Shown one piece after another: positions 1 to 7,791 of a stretch of 64,000 bases of DNA. Position numbers and translations under genes: made by a program. Position 1 is the stretch's first letter, and each line of letters begins with the position of its first letter. This stretch comes from Acidobacteriota bacterium. Its GTDB lineage: Bacteria > Acidobacteriota > Thermoanaerobaculia > Multivoradales > Multivoraceae. The stretch covers positions 186,001 through 250,000 of the forward strand of contig QQVD01000034.1 of NCBI GenBank assembly GCA_003388555.1, read 5' to 3'. The notes below the pieces were generated by a model, which saw only the letters and a list, made by a program, of their open reading frames with translations, was not told the DNA's origin and did not search any database.

Positions 1-512
1 GGTGAGTTGGTCGTGGTGCGGGCCGGTGGCGCGTCGCCGAAGAACTCCAGCCAGACCGTGTTCATGGCCGCGAAGTCGTCCATGTCGGCGAGGAAGACGC
101 TGCACTTGGCGACATGCCCGAGGCTCGAGCCGGCCGCCTCGAGGATCCGCTGCACGTTGAGCAGCGTCTGCCGGGTCTGCGCCGCGACACCACCTGGCAC
201 CAGCTCGAGCGAGCCCGGTGCGGTGCCGAGGGTGCCGGAGACGAAGACGAGCTCGCCGGCGGGCGCGATCGTGACGTGGGAGAAGGCCGGCAGGCGTCCG
301 AGCTCCTCGACGTTGATGCGCTCCGGCTGCTGCGCGGCTCCCGCCCGGGACGGCGAGAGCGTGGTGAACGCGGCGAGGATGGCGAGGGCCGCGACGACGA
401 GCCTGCGCCGTCGAGCGGTCGATGCCGCGGCGCGCCGCTTGGAAGGAGTAGCGGCGAGGGTGGCCGAGGGAAGCACTCTCGGGTCGACCGGACGGCGGCG
501 AGGCAGTGGCAT
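1..512 (-). CDS. RidA/YjgF-family protein, exported, 3' end outside the window
   Basis: The reading frame starts at ATG 512 with GGAGAG upstream and runs off the left edge after 170 codons. Residues 1-60 are an Arg/Ala-rich leader with a hydrophobic stretch (VVAALAILAAF) that looks like a signal peptide. From about residue 65 the frame matches the RidA (reactive intermediate/enamine deaminase) fold: INVEELGRLPAFSHV, FVSGTLGTAPG, a QTRQTLLNVQRILEAAG helix and the VAKCSVFLADMDDFAAMN segment, ending in PARTT where RidA proteins carry the catalytic Arg. Cytosolic RidA hydrolyses 2-aminoacrylate; the exported relatives have no settled substrate. The family assignment is sound, while the function of an exported form is open. 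The last ~15 residues are missing because of the window edge. Confidence 0.8.
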   Translation of the reverse strand, partial: MPLPRRRPVDPRVLPSATLAATPSKRRAAASTARRRRLVVAALAILAAFTTLSPSRAGAAQQPERINVEELGRLPAFSHVTIAPAGELVFVSGTLGTAPGSLELVPGGVAAQTRQTLLNVQRILEAAGSSLGHVAKCSVFLADMDDFAAMNTVWLEFFGDAPPARTTTNS

Positions 513-639
513 GCAGGGATCCTACTCTCCGCCATGGCGCGGGTTCGCGGGAACGGGGAACCTCCTTGGCGGGTCCGATGTGCGAAGCTCGATCTCGCCG
601 CCGCTGCAACGACAACGACTTCCGACCAGCTGAATCGTC

Positions 640-2136
640 TTGACCGGTCTCAGGCCGCATCGCAGGGCTCGCCGCAGGACGTCGCTCTCGTGCTTCGCGC
701 GGGTGCTGCTGCCGCTCTCGTTCGCCGCGGCCTGCGCCGCGCAACCGCTCGAATTCCCCGAGCTCGCGGCTGACGTGCCGGTCGGTGAGGGACGCGTGCA
801 GCCGTGCCTGGAAGAGCTTCCCGGCGAGATCGTCTGCGGCCGCTTCCGGGTCTGGGAGGATCGTGCCGCCAGGCGGGGGCGCACTCTCGACCTGGCCTTC
901 GTGCGTGCCCGGGCGACCAGCACCGCCGGGCGCCAGCCCGACGCGGTGACCTTCCTGTTCGGGGGACCGGGATCGTCGGTGCTGGAACAGGCGGCCGGCG
1001 TGGTCCAGGGATTCGCCGGGCTGCGCGAACGCCGGGATCTGCTGCTGGTCGACCTGCGCGGAGTGGGCTTCTCGGCGCCGCTCGACTGCGACGTGCCCTA
1101 TCCGGGCGGCGTCGCGTCGCGCTTCGGCACCCTCTTCCCGGCCGACCACCTCGCGGCCTGCCGAGCCGAGTTGGCGCAGCGCGCCGACCTCTCGCTCTAT
1201 ACGTCGAACCACACCATGGACGACCTCGACCAGCTACGAGCCTGGCTCGGCATTCCGCAGCTGAACTTCTGGGCGGGTTCCTACGGCGTGCGCGAGGTGC
1301 AGGTGTTCGCGCGGCGTCACCCGGAGGCGATCCGCAGCGCCGTGCTCGACGGCGCCAGCCCGATCACCGAGGTCTCCTACGTCACCCACGCGCGCGGCCT
1401 GCAGGACGCGCTCGACCGCATCGAGGCGCTCTGTGCGAGCCAGTCCGGGTGCGCCCGCGACTACCCGGACCTGTCGGCCCGCATCGATCGCCTCTTCGCC
1501 CGGCTGCGCGAGAGCCCGATCGAGCTGGAGATCGGAGGAGCGGCGGTGCGCTTCGGCGCCGGGGATCTCGGCTACGCGCTACGGGGACTGCTCTATCGCC
1601 GCGGCGGCGAGGTGCCCTGGATGGTCTCGCGCGCCGAGGCGGGAGAGTGGCGCCCGCTGGTCGACTACTACCTGCAGCGCCAGGGGTGGGTCGGCGAGCC
1701 GGGCGGAGCGACCGGCATGCACCTCTCGGTGCTCTGTGCCGAGGACATCGCCCCGGTCACCGACGCCGAGGTCGCCGAGCAGACTGCCGGAACGTTCCTC
1801 GGCCCGCATCTGATCGACACCTACCGCCGCGCCTGCGACGCCTGGCCCCACGCCGAGCTGCCGGCCGACTTCTGGCAGCCGGTGCGCAGCCCGGTGCCGG
1901 CGCTGATCCTCTCCGGCGAGCACGATCCGGTGACGCCGCCGTCGCGGGGCGCGGCGCTGGCGGCGCTGATGCCGAACAGCCTGCACGTGGTGGTGCCGGG
2001 AGCGGGCCACGGTGTCGGCGGCCCCTGCATCGCGCGGCTCACCGGGGAGTTGATCGAGCGGGCCGACGTCTCCGGCCTCGATCCGTCGTGTGTCGAGGCG
2101 CCCTCGGAGCACACCGAGTTCCGGCTGCTGGAGTGA
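640..2136 (+). CDS. Secreted alpha/beta hydrolase, TAP (tripeptidyl aminopeptidase)-like
   Basis: 498 residues with an Arg-rich start, a short hydrophobic segment and an AAAC sequence that may be a lipobox. The GGPG oxyanion loop (FLFGGPGSS) is at about residue 105, the nucleophile elbow is GSYG, followed by the acid in LSGEHDPVTPP and the base in GAGHG near the C-terminus. These are the serine hydrolase elements of proline iminopeptidase/TAP family members, which release N-terminal amino acids or small peptides outside the cytoplasm. The elbow reads AGSYGVRE rather than the usual GGSYGG. The start is uncertain: the longest frame opens with TTG at 640 without a clear ribosome site, and GTG 703 is the next in-frame candidate. 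The gene is convergent with the Tat-exported gene to its right. Confidence 0.85.
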   Translation: MTGLRPHRRARRRTSLSCFARVLLPLSFAAACAAQPLEFPELAADVPVGEGRVQPCLEELPGEIVCGRFRVWEDRAARRGRTLDLAFVRARATSTAGRQPDAVTFLFGGPGSSVLEQAAGVVQGFAGLRERRDLLLVDLRGVGFSAPLDCDVPYPGGVASRFGTLFPADHLAACRAELAQRADLSLYTSNHTMDDLDQLRAWLGIPQLNFWAGSYGVREVQVFARRHPEAIRSAVLDGASPITEVSYVTHARGLQDALDRIEALCASQSGCARDYPDLSARIDRLFARLRESPIELEIGGAAVRFGAGDLGYALRGLLYRRGGEVPWMVSRAEAGEWRPLVDYYLQRQGWVGEPGGATGMHLSVLCAEDIAPVTDAEVAEQTAGTFLGPHLIDTYRRACDAWPHAELPADFWQPVRSPVPALILSGEHDPVTPPSRGAALAALMPNSLHVVVPGAGHGVGGPCIARLTGELIERADVSGLDPSCVEAPSEHTEFRLLE

Positions 2137-2156
2137 CCCGACTTCGGGGTGCACCG

Positions 2157-2173
2157 CCCGGGCGCTTCCCGGG
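2157..2173. terminator. Possible bidirectional hairpin between convergent genes
   Basis: A perfect inverted repeat CCCGGG-CGCTT-CCCGGG lies between the stops of two convergent genes (2136 and 2232). There is no T-tract, so factor-independent termination is only a suggestion. Confidence 0.35.
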
Positions 2174-2231
2174 ACCGCGCCCGCCTGCGCACCCCTTGGG
2201 CTCGATGCACCGGACGTGTGTGCGCCGCTGT

Positions 2232-3224
2232 TCAGACGAGGTAGGTGAGGCGCTCGGGCAGGAAGTCGTTGACGCAGCCCGAGACCGCCGCGTCGCCGGC
2301 CTCACCGGCCACCACGCTGCCGCGTCGGCGCAGGTCGTAGATCGGCACCGAGTAGACGTGGGTGTCGCGGTAGACGCCGCGCACCGGCTCGGCGGCGTCG
2401 AGCCGCATTTCGAAGTGCCGCTCGCCGGGTCCATCGGAAGGGGGCTCGATGGCGAAGCCGACGACACGGTCGATCTGGCCGCCGCGCTCGACGAAACCCA
2501 CGGCGCCCTGCTCGAGGAGGATGGCCACCGAGTGGTAGTCGGGGCCGCGCAGGGTCGCGTAGCAGAACGGCGCGGTCCAGCGCGGCCGCTCCTGCTGCTG
2601 CTCGTGGAAGTGGCCGCGGCAGGCGAGGGCCGTCGTGCGCTCGCCGATCTGGAGCTCGGCCGAGACCGTGCCCAGAACCTCCGTGCGCCCGGCGAGGGAG
2701 CTGACCGGATCGTGGGCGGGGGCGAAGATGGCTTCGATATGCATCGCCACAGGGCCGTCACCCGGTGGCGGCGCCTGCGCTCCGGCTGATCTCGGGAAGG
2801 GATGGGCGGCGAAGCGGGATCTGGCGGTGCATCGCACTGGCCGCGAGCTCGGGCCGACGCGCCGCAGAGCGATCGAGTAGCCCGGCCGTTCCGCGCGGTA
2901 GGCGACCTCTGCCGCATCGAGGTCGCTGACCGCCGGGTCGCACGGCACTGCATGGTCGGTGAACGCGAACAGCTCGCCGTCGCGGAAGGCGTGTCCCCAG
3001 CACCAGGCGACCCCGGCCTCCGGGTAGCGGCACAGGCGCACGATGAAACCGGTCGATCCATCTTCGGAGACGGCATCGGCATAGACCGACTCGCTGTAGG
3101 CGGCCACGCCGCGCGGCGGCAGATCCTCCGTCGCACGGCGGCCTCGGGCCCGTTCGGCCGCCAGGAGGCCGAGTCCCCAGGCCGCGGTGCGCGCGAACAG
3201 GGCCCGGCGGTCGATGGCGGTCAC
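2232..3224 (-). CDS. Tat-exported protein of unknown function, possibly AttH/CrtC-like
   Basis: 330 residues from a GTG start at 3224, chosen because GAGGAGG precedes it at the right distance; the frame stays open upstream but has no protein-like character there. The N-terminus has a twin-arginine type motif (DRRALF) before a hydrophobic stretch, implying folded export. The body is rich in aromatic beta-strand segments (AWCWGHAFRDGELFAF, ALACRGHFHEQQ, SVPIYDLRRRG). This recalls the lipocalin-like AttH/hydroxyneurosporene synthase fold, but I cannot identify it firmly. It is divergent from the AraC-type regulator, 187 bp apart, so that regulator may control it. Both links are inference. Confidence 0.6.
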   Translation of the reverse strand: MTAIDRRALFARTAAWGLGLLAAERARGRRATEDLPPRGVAAYSESVYADAVSEDGSTGFIVRLCRYPEAGVAWCWGHAFRDGELFAFTDHAVPCDPAVSDLDAAEVAYRAERPGYSIALRRVGPSSRPVRCTARSRFAAHPFPRSAGAQAPPPGDGPVAMHIEAIFAPAHDPVSSLAGRTEVLGTVSAELQIGERTTALACRGHFHEQQQERPRWTAPFCYATLRGPDYHSVAILLEQGAVGFVERGGQIDRVVGFAIEPPSDGPGERHFEMRLDAAEPVRGVYRDTHVYSVPIYDLRRRGSVVAGEAGDAAVSGCVNDFLPERLTYLV

Positions 3225-3411
3225 CGGGACCCCTCCTCGGTCTGCGCCGTGAGCGGAACGGGTCACAGCCTCAGAGTACCCGAACGTTGCCTGGGCAGCG
3301 AGGCGGTGTCCGCCGCTCAGCGTCCAGTGGGCTCGACCCACGGGGACGCCATCCGATCGGCACCGGGTCTCGACGGGAACCCGCCGTGTCCGCGGGCGTA
3401 GACTGAAGCCG

Positions 3412-4529
3412 ATGCAAGGCAGGCTCGATCCGTGGGTCCTGGTCGGCTTCCTCGGCGCGGCACAGGCGCTCGTCGTCGGCACCGCCCTGTCACCCTGCGC
3501 GCGGCGGTCGGCAGGCTCTACGGTGTGCTGCTGCTGCTCCTGGGCTCGGTGATGGGGCTGATCCTGTGGAGTCACTCCCGCCCCGATCCGGAGCCGCTGT
3601 GGCTGGCCGCGGTGGAGATCGCGATCTCGCTCACGGCGCCGATCGTGCTGCTCGCCTTCGTCGAGAGAGCCAGCGCGCGGCCGGTGCCGGTCGGTGCGGC
3701 AGCGGGTTGGAGGATGTCGCTCTGGTCGCTGCCGCTGGCGTGGGTGGCGTACGTGCTGGTGGTCGCTCTCGTCGCGTCCTGGCGCGGGCAGCCGCCGCGG
3801 CTGTGGGTTCCACCGATCGAGGTCGTGGTCGCCTATCAGGTGGCGTTCACCCTGCGCAGCGCCGCGGTCGCCTGGAGCGAGCGCGCCGTGATCGACGCGG
3901 AGGAGTTCGCTCTGCGCTGGGCACGGCGGGCGGTGGCGTTCATCGCGGTGGTCCACCTGGCCCAGGTGGTGCGCTTCTTCGTCGAAGCGGGACCGCTGCG
4001 CAACGTGGTGCCGGTCACCTCGGCGCTGGTCGTCGTCGCGCTCACCTTCATCGCGGTGCGCGAGACCGGGTTCTTCTCGGCGCAGCCGCCGGGCCGCGCA
4101 GCGGGTCGCGCCGAGTCGGCGAAGTACGCCAGCTCGGCGCTGTCCCCGGAACAGGCCGAGGAGGGCCTGCGGCGCTTCGAGCGTGTCGTCGGCGGGGAAC
4201 GCCTCTACCTCGACCCCGAGCTGACGCTCGACCGCGTCGCCGAGCGGATCGGGGTCGGCAGGACCTACCTGTCGCAGCTGATCAACGAGCGTCGTGGATC
4301 GACCTTCCCCGAGGTCCTCGCCGAGTACCGGGTCGCCGAGGCGCGCCGCCTGCTCGGCGACCAGCGGCTGGATCAGCTGACCGTCGAGGCGATCGGCGAG
4401 CGCGCCGGATTCCAGTCGAAGTCCGCCTTCTACTCCGCCTTCAAGCGCCTGGAGGGCTCGACGCCGGCGGCGTACCGGAGGCGCCTGAGTCCGGACGCTC
4501 CGGTGCATCCGGCGCCGCCGGCTCGGTGA
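3412..4529 (+). CDS. Membrane-bound AraC-family regulator with an apparent frameshift near 3485-3495
   Basis: The C-terminal ~105 residues form an AraC helix-turn-helix pair: LTLDRVAERIGVGRTYLSQL and LTVEAIGERAGFQSKSAFYS followed by FKRLEGSTPAAYRRR. Ahead of it lie about six hydrophobic helices, as in the multi-TM AraC regulators. ATG 3412 opens a frame giving a typical first helix (WVLVGFLGAAQALVVGTAL), but it hits TGA at 3550-3552. The rest of the protein is in the -1 frame, open from 3432 to 4529, and that frame encodes only an implausible Arg-rich stretch before about 3490. Joining the two at 3485-3495 restores a normal protein, so a 1-nt deletion, sequencing error or programmed slip is likely. 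The last 89 bp overlap the 3' end of the convergent serine hydrolase gene. Confidence 0.8.
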
Positions 4530-5859
4530 GCTCGGACGCGGGGGCGGCCACCGACGACGGCCGCAGCTCGCTCGGATAGGCGGCGAGCAGCAGCTCGAGC
4601 AGGCGCTGCCGCTGCTGGTAGTCGACCTCCGGGTGCCAGACGAAACGACGGAACATCTGCGCCAGCAGGCCGGTGCCGCCGTCGGGGATGCGGTGCACGA
4701 TGACGAGCTCGAGCGCCGGGACGACGGTCACCGAGTGACCGCGGCCGCCGGTGGCGGAGTAGCTGGGATACGGCAGCGCCTCGCTGGGGGCGTCGACCCA
4801 CCAGAGGTAGCCCCAGCTCGTGTCGCCCCACCCGGTGGGCAGGGCGCCGCCGAAGGTCGATTCGTGCACCCACTGCTCGGGCACGATCTGGGCGTCGTTC
4901 CAGCGGCCGCCGGCCAGGTAGAGGAGCCCGAAGCGGGCCAGGTCGCGGGCCGAGATCATGAACACGTAGGCCGGATGGTCGGACCGGTTGCCCATCAGCC
5001 GTTCGGTGGTGTGATCGCGCGTCAGGTAGACCACGTCGCGTGCACGATAGTCCTGCATCTCGAGCGGTCCGGCGATCTGCGCCGCGAAGGCCTCGTGTAA
5101 CGGCTCTCCGGCGCGCTGCTCGTAGATCGTCGCCAGCGCGTTGAAACCCCAGTTGTTGTAGTACCACTCCTCGCCGGGTGAAGCGCTGCCGCGCTCGGGT
5201 TTGGCCCGCTTCCAGCCACCGGTCTCGTAGAGAGCCGAGCGATAGATGCCGGAGCGCGAGAGCAGCAGGTGGCGCACGGTCGCCTGCCGTTCGCTGGCGG
5301 TCAGCGGCGGCTCGTCGTCGATCCCGAGCTCCAGCAGCGAAGCGTCGAGATCGAGCTGGCCGGCGGCCACCAGCCGGCCGATCAGGCTGCCGAGCAGGGC
5401 CTTGCGCATCGACTGGCTGCTCTCGCGGCGGTCGACATCGCCCCACACGGCCACCGGCACCCCACGGTGCAGCACCATCAACGAGGACGTGTCGAGCGAG
5501 CGGGCGTAGTCGTGGGCGCGCTCGAGGGCACCGGCATCCCAGCCGAGGTCGGCGGGCTCGGCGGGCTGCCAGCGCCGGCCCGGGAAGTGGAGCTGAGCGG
5601 CCTGGAAGGACCGCAGCTGCGCCGCGCTCACGGCGGGATCGGGCTCTCCGGTGGTGGCGGCGGGGAGTGGCGTCGAGGAGCGGAAGTGTGCGTACACGGC
5701 GAGCGTGCCGGCGCCGACGAGTAGCACGGTGAGCATCCCGAAGAGCCCTCTCAGGACGCGCTGCAGCGGAGTGCGGCGGGACTCCGGGGGGGTCGATCGA
5801 GGCGGGGGGGACTGAGAGGACTGAGAGGACTGAGTGGAGTCGACGGGGTGGTGAGGCAT
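4441..5859 (-). CDS. Serine hydrolase, class C beta-lactamase/penicillin-binding-protein type, membrane anchored
   Basis: 472 residues from ATG 5859, with AGGAG six bases upstream. After a Ser/Gln/Pro-rich cytoplasmic tail comes one transmembrane helix (LFGMLTVLLVGAGTLAVY), then an extracytoplasmic hydrolase domain. The SxxK motif is SMRK (in ESSQSMRKALLG), the YxN motif is YNN (EEWYYNNWGFN), and the third-motif region is probably GGRGHSV. Family members act as D-Ala-D-Ala carboxypeptidases, esterases or beta-lactamases; the substrate here cannot be told. The SSQSSQSSQS tail is encoded by a 9-bp tandem repeat. A low-complexity Pro/Ala/Ser C-terminus overlaps the end of the AraC-type gene on the other strand. 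Confidence 0.85.
   Translation of the reverse strand: MPHHPVDSTQSSQSSQSPPPRSTPPESRRTPLQRVLRGLFGMLTVLLVGAGTLAVYAHFRSSTPLPAATTGEPDPAVSAAQLRSFQAAQLHFPGRRWQPAEPADLGWDAGALERAHDYARSLDTSSLMVLHRGVPVAVWGDVDRRESSQSMRKALLGSLIGRLVAAGQLDLDASLLELGIDDEPPLTASERQATVRHLLLSRSGIYRSALYETGGWKRAKPERGSASPGEEWYYNNWGFNALATIYEQRAGEPLHEAFAAQIAGPLEMQDYRARDVVYLTRDHTTERLMGNRSDHPAYVFMISARDLARFGLLYLAGGRWNDAQIVPEQWVHESTFGGALPTGWGDTSWGYLWWVDAPSEALPYPSYSATGGRGHSVTVVPALELVIVHRIPDGGTGLLAQMFRRFVWHPEVDYQQRQRLLELLLAAYPSELRPSSVAAPASELTEPAAPDAPERPDSGASGTPPASSPPGA
5811..5837 (-). repeat. 9-bp tandem repeat inside the serine hydrolase N-terminus
   Basis: Three copies of ACTGAGAGG (the last ACTGAGTGG) encode the repeated Ser-Gln-Ser in the cytoplasmic tail of the serine hydrolase, about 8-16 codons after the start. 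Confidence 0.7.
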
Positions 5860-5993
5860 GCAGTCTCCTGACGGTGATCGTTTCGTGTCGTCCTCCGTCG
5901 GGTGGCGGCCGGCAGGCTGGCCGACTCCGGTCCCGCCGGTGCCGACTGAGGCACCGCATGGTCCCTGTTCCGGCACCGGGCGCGCGGCTGCGC

Positions 5994-6017
5994 GCATGCG
6001 TCCGGACGTGCGCATGC
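5994..6017. other. Interrupted inverted repeat downstream of the CoA-transferase gene
   Basis: GCATGCG and CGCATGC flank a TCCGGA centre with four extra bases (CGTG) on one side. It lies about 50 bp past the CoA-transferase stop in a 205-bp spacer. It could be a weak terminator hairpin or an operator; neither is demonstrated. Confidence 0.3.
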
Positions 6018-6064
6018 ATCCAGGCGCACCGACGCCGCGCGCCGGTGCGGACCCTGCGCCCGCT

Positions 6065-7228
6065 TCAGCCCGCCAGGCCGAGCTCGGCGAGCACCTCGTC
6101 GGTGTGCTGGCCGAGCAGCGGCGCCGTGAGTCGCAGCGACGAGGGGGTGTCGTGCAGCCGCTCGGGCGGCCGCGTCTGCCGCAGCCGGCCAGCCCGCGGA
6201 TGCAGGCTCTCGTGCACGATCTGGTTGGCGACGATCTGGGGATGCTCGTGCAGCTCCTCACGCCGCAGCACCGGGCCGCAGGGCACGTCCTCGGCGCGCA
6301 GCGCCGCGAGCCAGTCGGCGCTGGTGCGGGTCGCGATCACCGCCGCCATCCTCTCGAGGCGTTCGGCGGCGTGGGCCACGAGCCCCGCGGCGTCCTGGAA
6401 GCGCGGATCGGCGAGCCACTCTTCGACCCCGGCGGCGCGGCAGAAGCCCTCGAACTCGCGATGAGCCACCGTCGAGACGATGATGTGGCCGTCGCGGGTC
6501 TCGTAGACCAGGTCGCGGCGGTCGACCGGCTCGCGCGCCAGGTCGAGCAGCGTGTGGTACGCCATGCCCTCCGGCCAGAGGAAGGAGAGCACCGCGTCGA
6601 GCATCGACACCTCGACGTGTTGACCGCGCCCGGTGCGCTCGCGCGCCAGCAGCGCCGCGGTGATCGCCTGCGCCGCGGTCAGCGCGGTGACCTTGTCGGG
6701 CACGATGATGCGCACCAGCCGGGGCCGTCCGCGCAATCCCCCCTGGATCGAGGTCAGCCCCGAGAGCCCCTGGATGATCGGGTCGTAGACGCGCTGCCCG
6801 GCGTACGGCCCCTCGGTCCCGTAGCCCGAGATCGAGGCGTAGACCAGCCGCGGATGCCGTTCGAGCAGGCGCTCGGGGCCGAAGCCCAGCCGCTCGGCGG
6901 TGCCCGGCCTGAAGTTCTGCGCCACCACGTCGGCGGTGGCGATCAGGCGATCGAGCAGGTCGCGGTCGCGCTGCTGCTTGAGGTCGAGCACGACCGACCG
7001 CTTGTTGCGGTTGATCACCACGAAGGTCGGACTGAGGCCGTTCTCGCCGGCCATCCAGCGCACGATGTCGCCACCCGGCGGCTCGACCTTGATCACGTCG
7101 GCTCCCTGGTCGGCCAGGATCCTGGTGGCGAACGGTCCCGAGACCACCTGGGTCAGGTCGACGACGCGGAAGCCGGAGAGGGCGCCGACGCGGTCGGGAG
7201 GCGGTGTCTCGGACGGATCGGCGTTCAT
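6065..7228 (-). CDS. CoA-transferase family III (CaiB/BaiF type)
   Basis: 387 residues from ATG 7228. It starts with the family signature GFRVVDLTQVVSGPFATRILADQGADVIKVEPPGGD, then NRNKRSVVLDLK, VVAQNFRPG and YASISGYGTEGPYAG. PDKVTALTAAQAI holds the Asp that aligns with the catalytic aspartate of formyl-CoA transferase. Class III enzymes move CoA between carboxylic acids through an aspartyl-CoA intermediate in the cytoplasm; donor and acceptor are not deducible. The length is slightly shorter than the usual ~400. Its upstream region is the G-rich repeat tract 7251-7757, so its promoter must lie inside or next to that tract. Confidence 0.9.
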   Translation of the reverse strand: MNADPSETPPPDRVGALSGFRVVDLTQVVSGPFATRILADQGADVIKVEPPGGDIVRWMAGENGLSPTFVVINRNKRSVVLDLKQQRDRDLLDRLIATADVVAQNFRPGTAERLGFGPERLLERHPRLVYASISGYGTEGPYAGQRVYDPIIQGLSGLTSIQGGLRGRPRLVRIIVPDKVTALTAAQAITAALLARERTGRGQHVEVSMLDAVLSFLWPEGMAYHTLLDLAREPVDRRDLVYETRDGHIIVSTVAHREFEGFCRAAGVEEWLADPRFQDAAGLVAHAAERLERMAAVIATRTSADWLAALRAEDVPCGPVLRREELHEHPQIVANQIVHESLHPRAGRLRQTRPPERLHDTPSSLRLTAPLLGQHTDEVLAELGLAG

Positions 7229-7250
7229 GGGCGAACGGTACAGGAAGGGA

Positions 7251-7446
7251 CGAGGGACGAGGGCGAGGGAAAGACGAGGGACGAGGGCGAGGGAAAGGGG
7301 TTGGGGGTCAGGGGTTAGGGAAGAGGGAAAAGGGACAAGGGACAAGGGAAGAGGGACAAGGGACAGGGGACAAGGGAAAAGGGACAAGGGAAGAGGGAAG
7401 AGGGAAGAGGGAAGAGGGAAAGGGGGGCGGAAGGGGTTGGGGGTTG
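7251..7446. repeat. Purine-only G-rich tract (GGGA/GGGACAA repeats)
   Basis: Nearly 200 bp of the + strand are almost pure purine, built from short units such as AGGGACAAGGG and AGAGGG. A TTGGGGGTCAGGGG element occurs near 7299. The strand asymmetry and runs of 3-6 G would allow G-quadruplex or triplex structures. No protein-like reading frame is present. Confidence 0.85.
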
Positions 7447-7464
7447 GGGAGCGGATGCAGGCGT

Positions 7465-7528
7465 GCGGAGGGATCGGATTGCGGAGGGATCGGATTGCGG
7501 AGGGATCGGATTGCAGAGGGATCGGATT
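7465..7528 (+). repeat. 16-bp tandem repeat, four units
   Basis: Units at 7465, 7481, 7497 and 7513 read GCGGAGGGATCGGATT (the fourth has GCAGAGGG). A decayed fifth begins at 7529. The array sits in the centre of the repeat tract upstream of the CoA-transferase gene. Confidence 0.9.
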
Positions 7529-7661
7529 GCAGAGAGTCGGAGGGTTTGTGGGAGGAGGACGACGGCCTGCGAGTGCCGCAGCGTGCGCCCTGCGACGCGC
7601 TCCCAGGGCCTCCTTCTCCCTTTTCCCTTCTTCCCCCAAATCCCCAACCCCAAATCCCCAA

Positions 7662-7757
7662 CCCCTGACCCCCAACCCCTGACCCCCAACCCCTGACCCC
7701 CAACCCCTGACCCCCAACCCCTGACCCCCAACCCCTGACCCCCAACCCCTGACCCCT
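7662..7757 (-). repeat. 14-bp C/G-rich telomere-like tandem repeat, six units and a partial
   Basis: CCCCTGACCCCCAA repeats at 7662, 7676, 7690, 7704, 7718 and 7732, ending in a partial at 7746. The reverse complement is TTGGGGGTCAGGGG, also present once on the + strand near 7299, so the two ends of the tract are inverted relative to each other. It ends 35 bp past the stop of the APC permease gene. Confidence 0.9.
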
Positions 7758-7791
7758 CAGGGGGTCTCGCAGCCGGGAACCGCTCCTGGGA

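Noticed and set aside
804-2789. A 661-codon + strand frame spanning the TAP-like hydrolase and the next gene
   Set aside because: It is out of frame with the hydrolase motifs and runs antisense through the Tat-exported gene; composition is Arg/Gly/Ala only.
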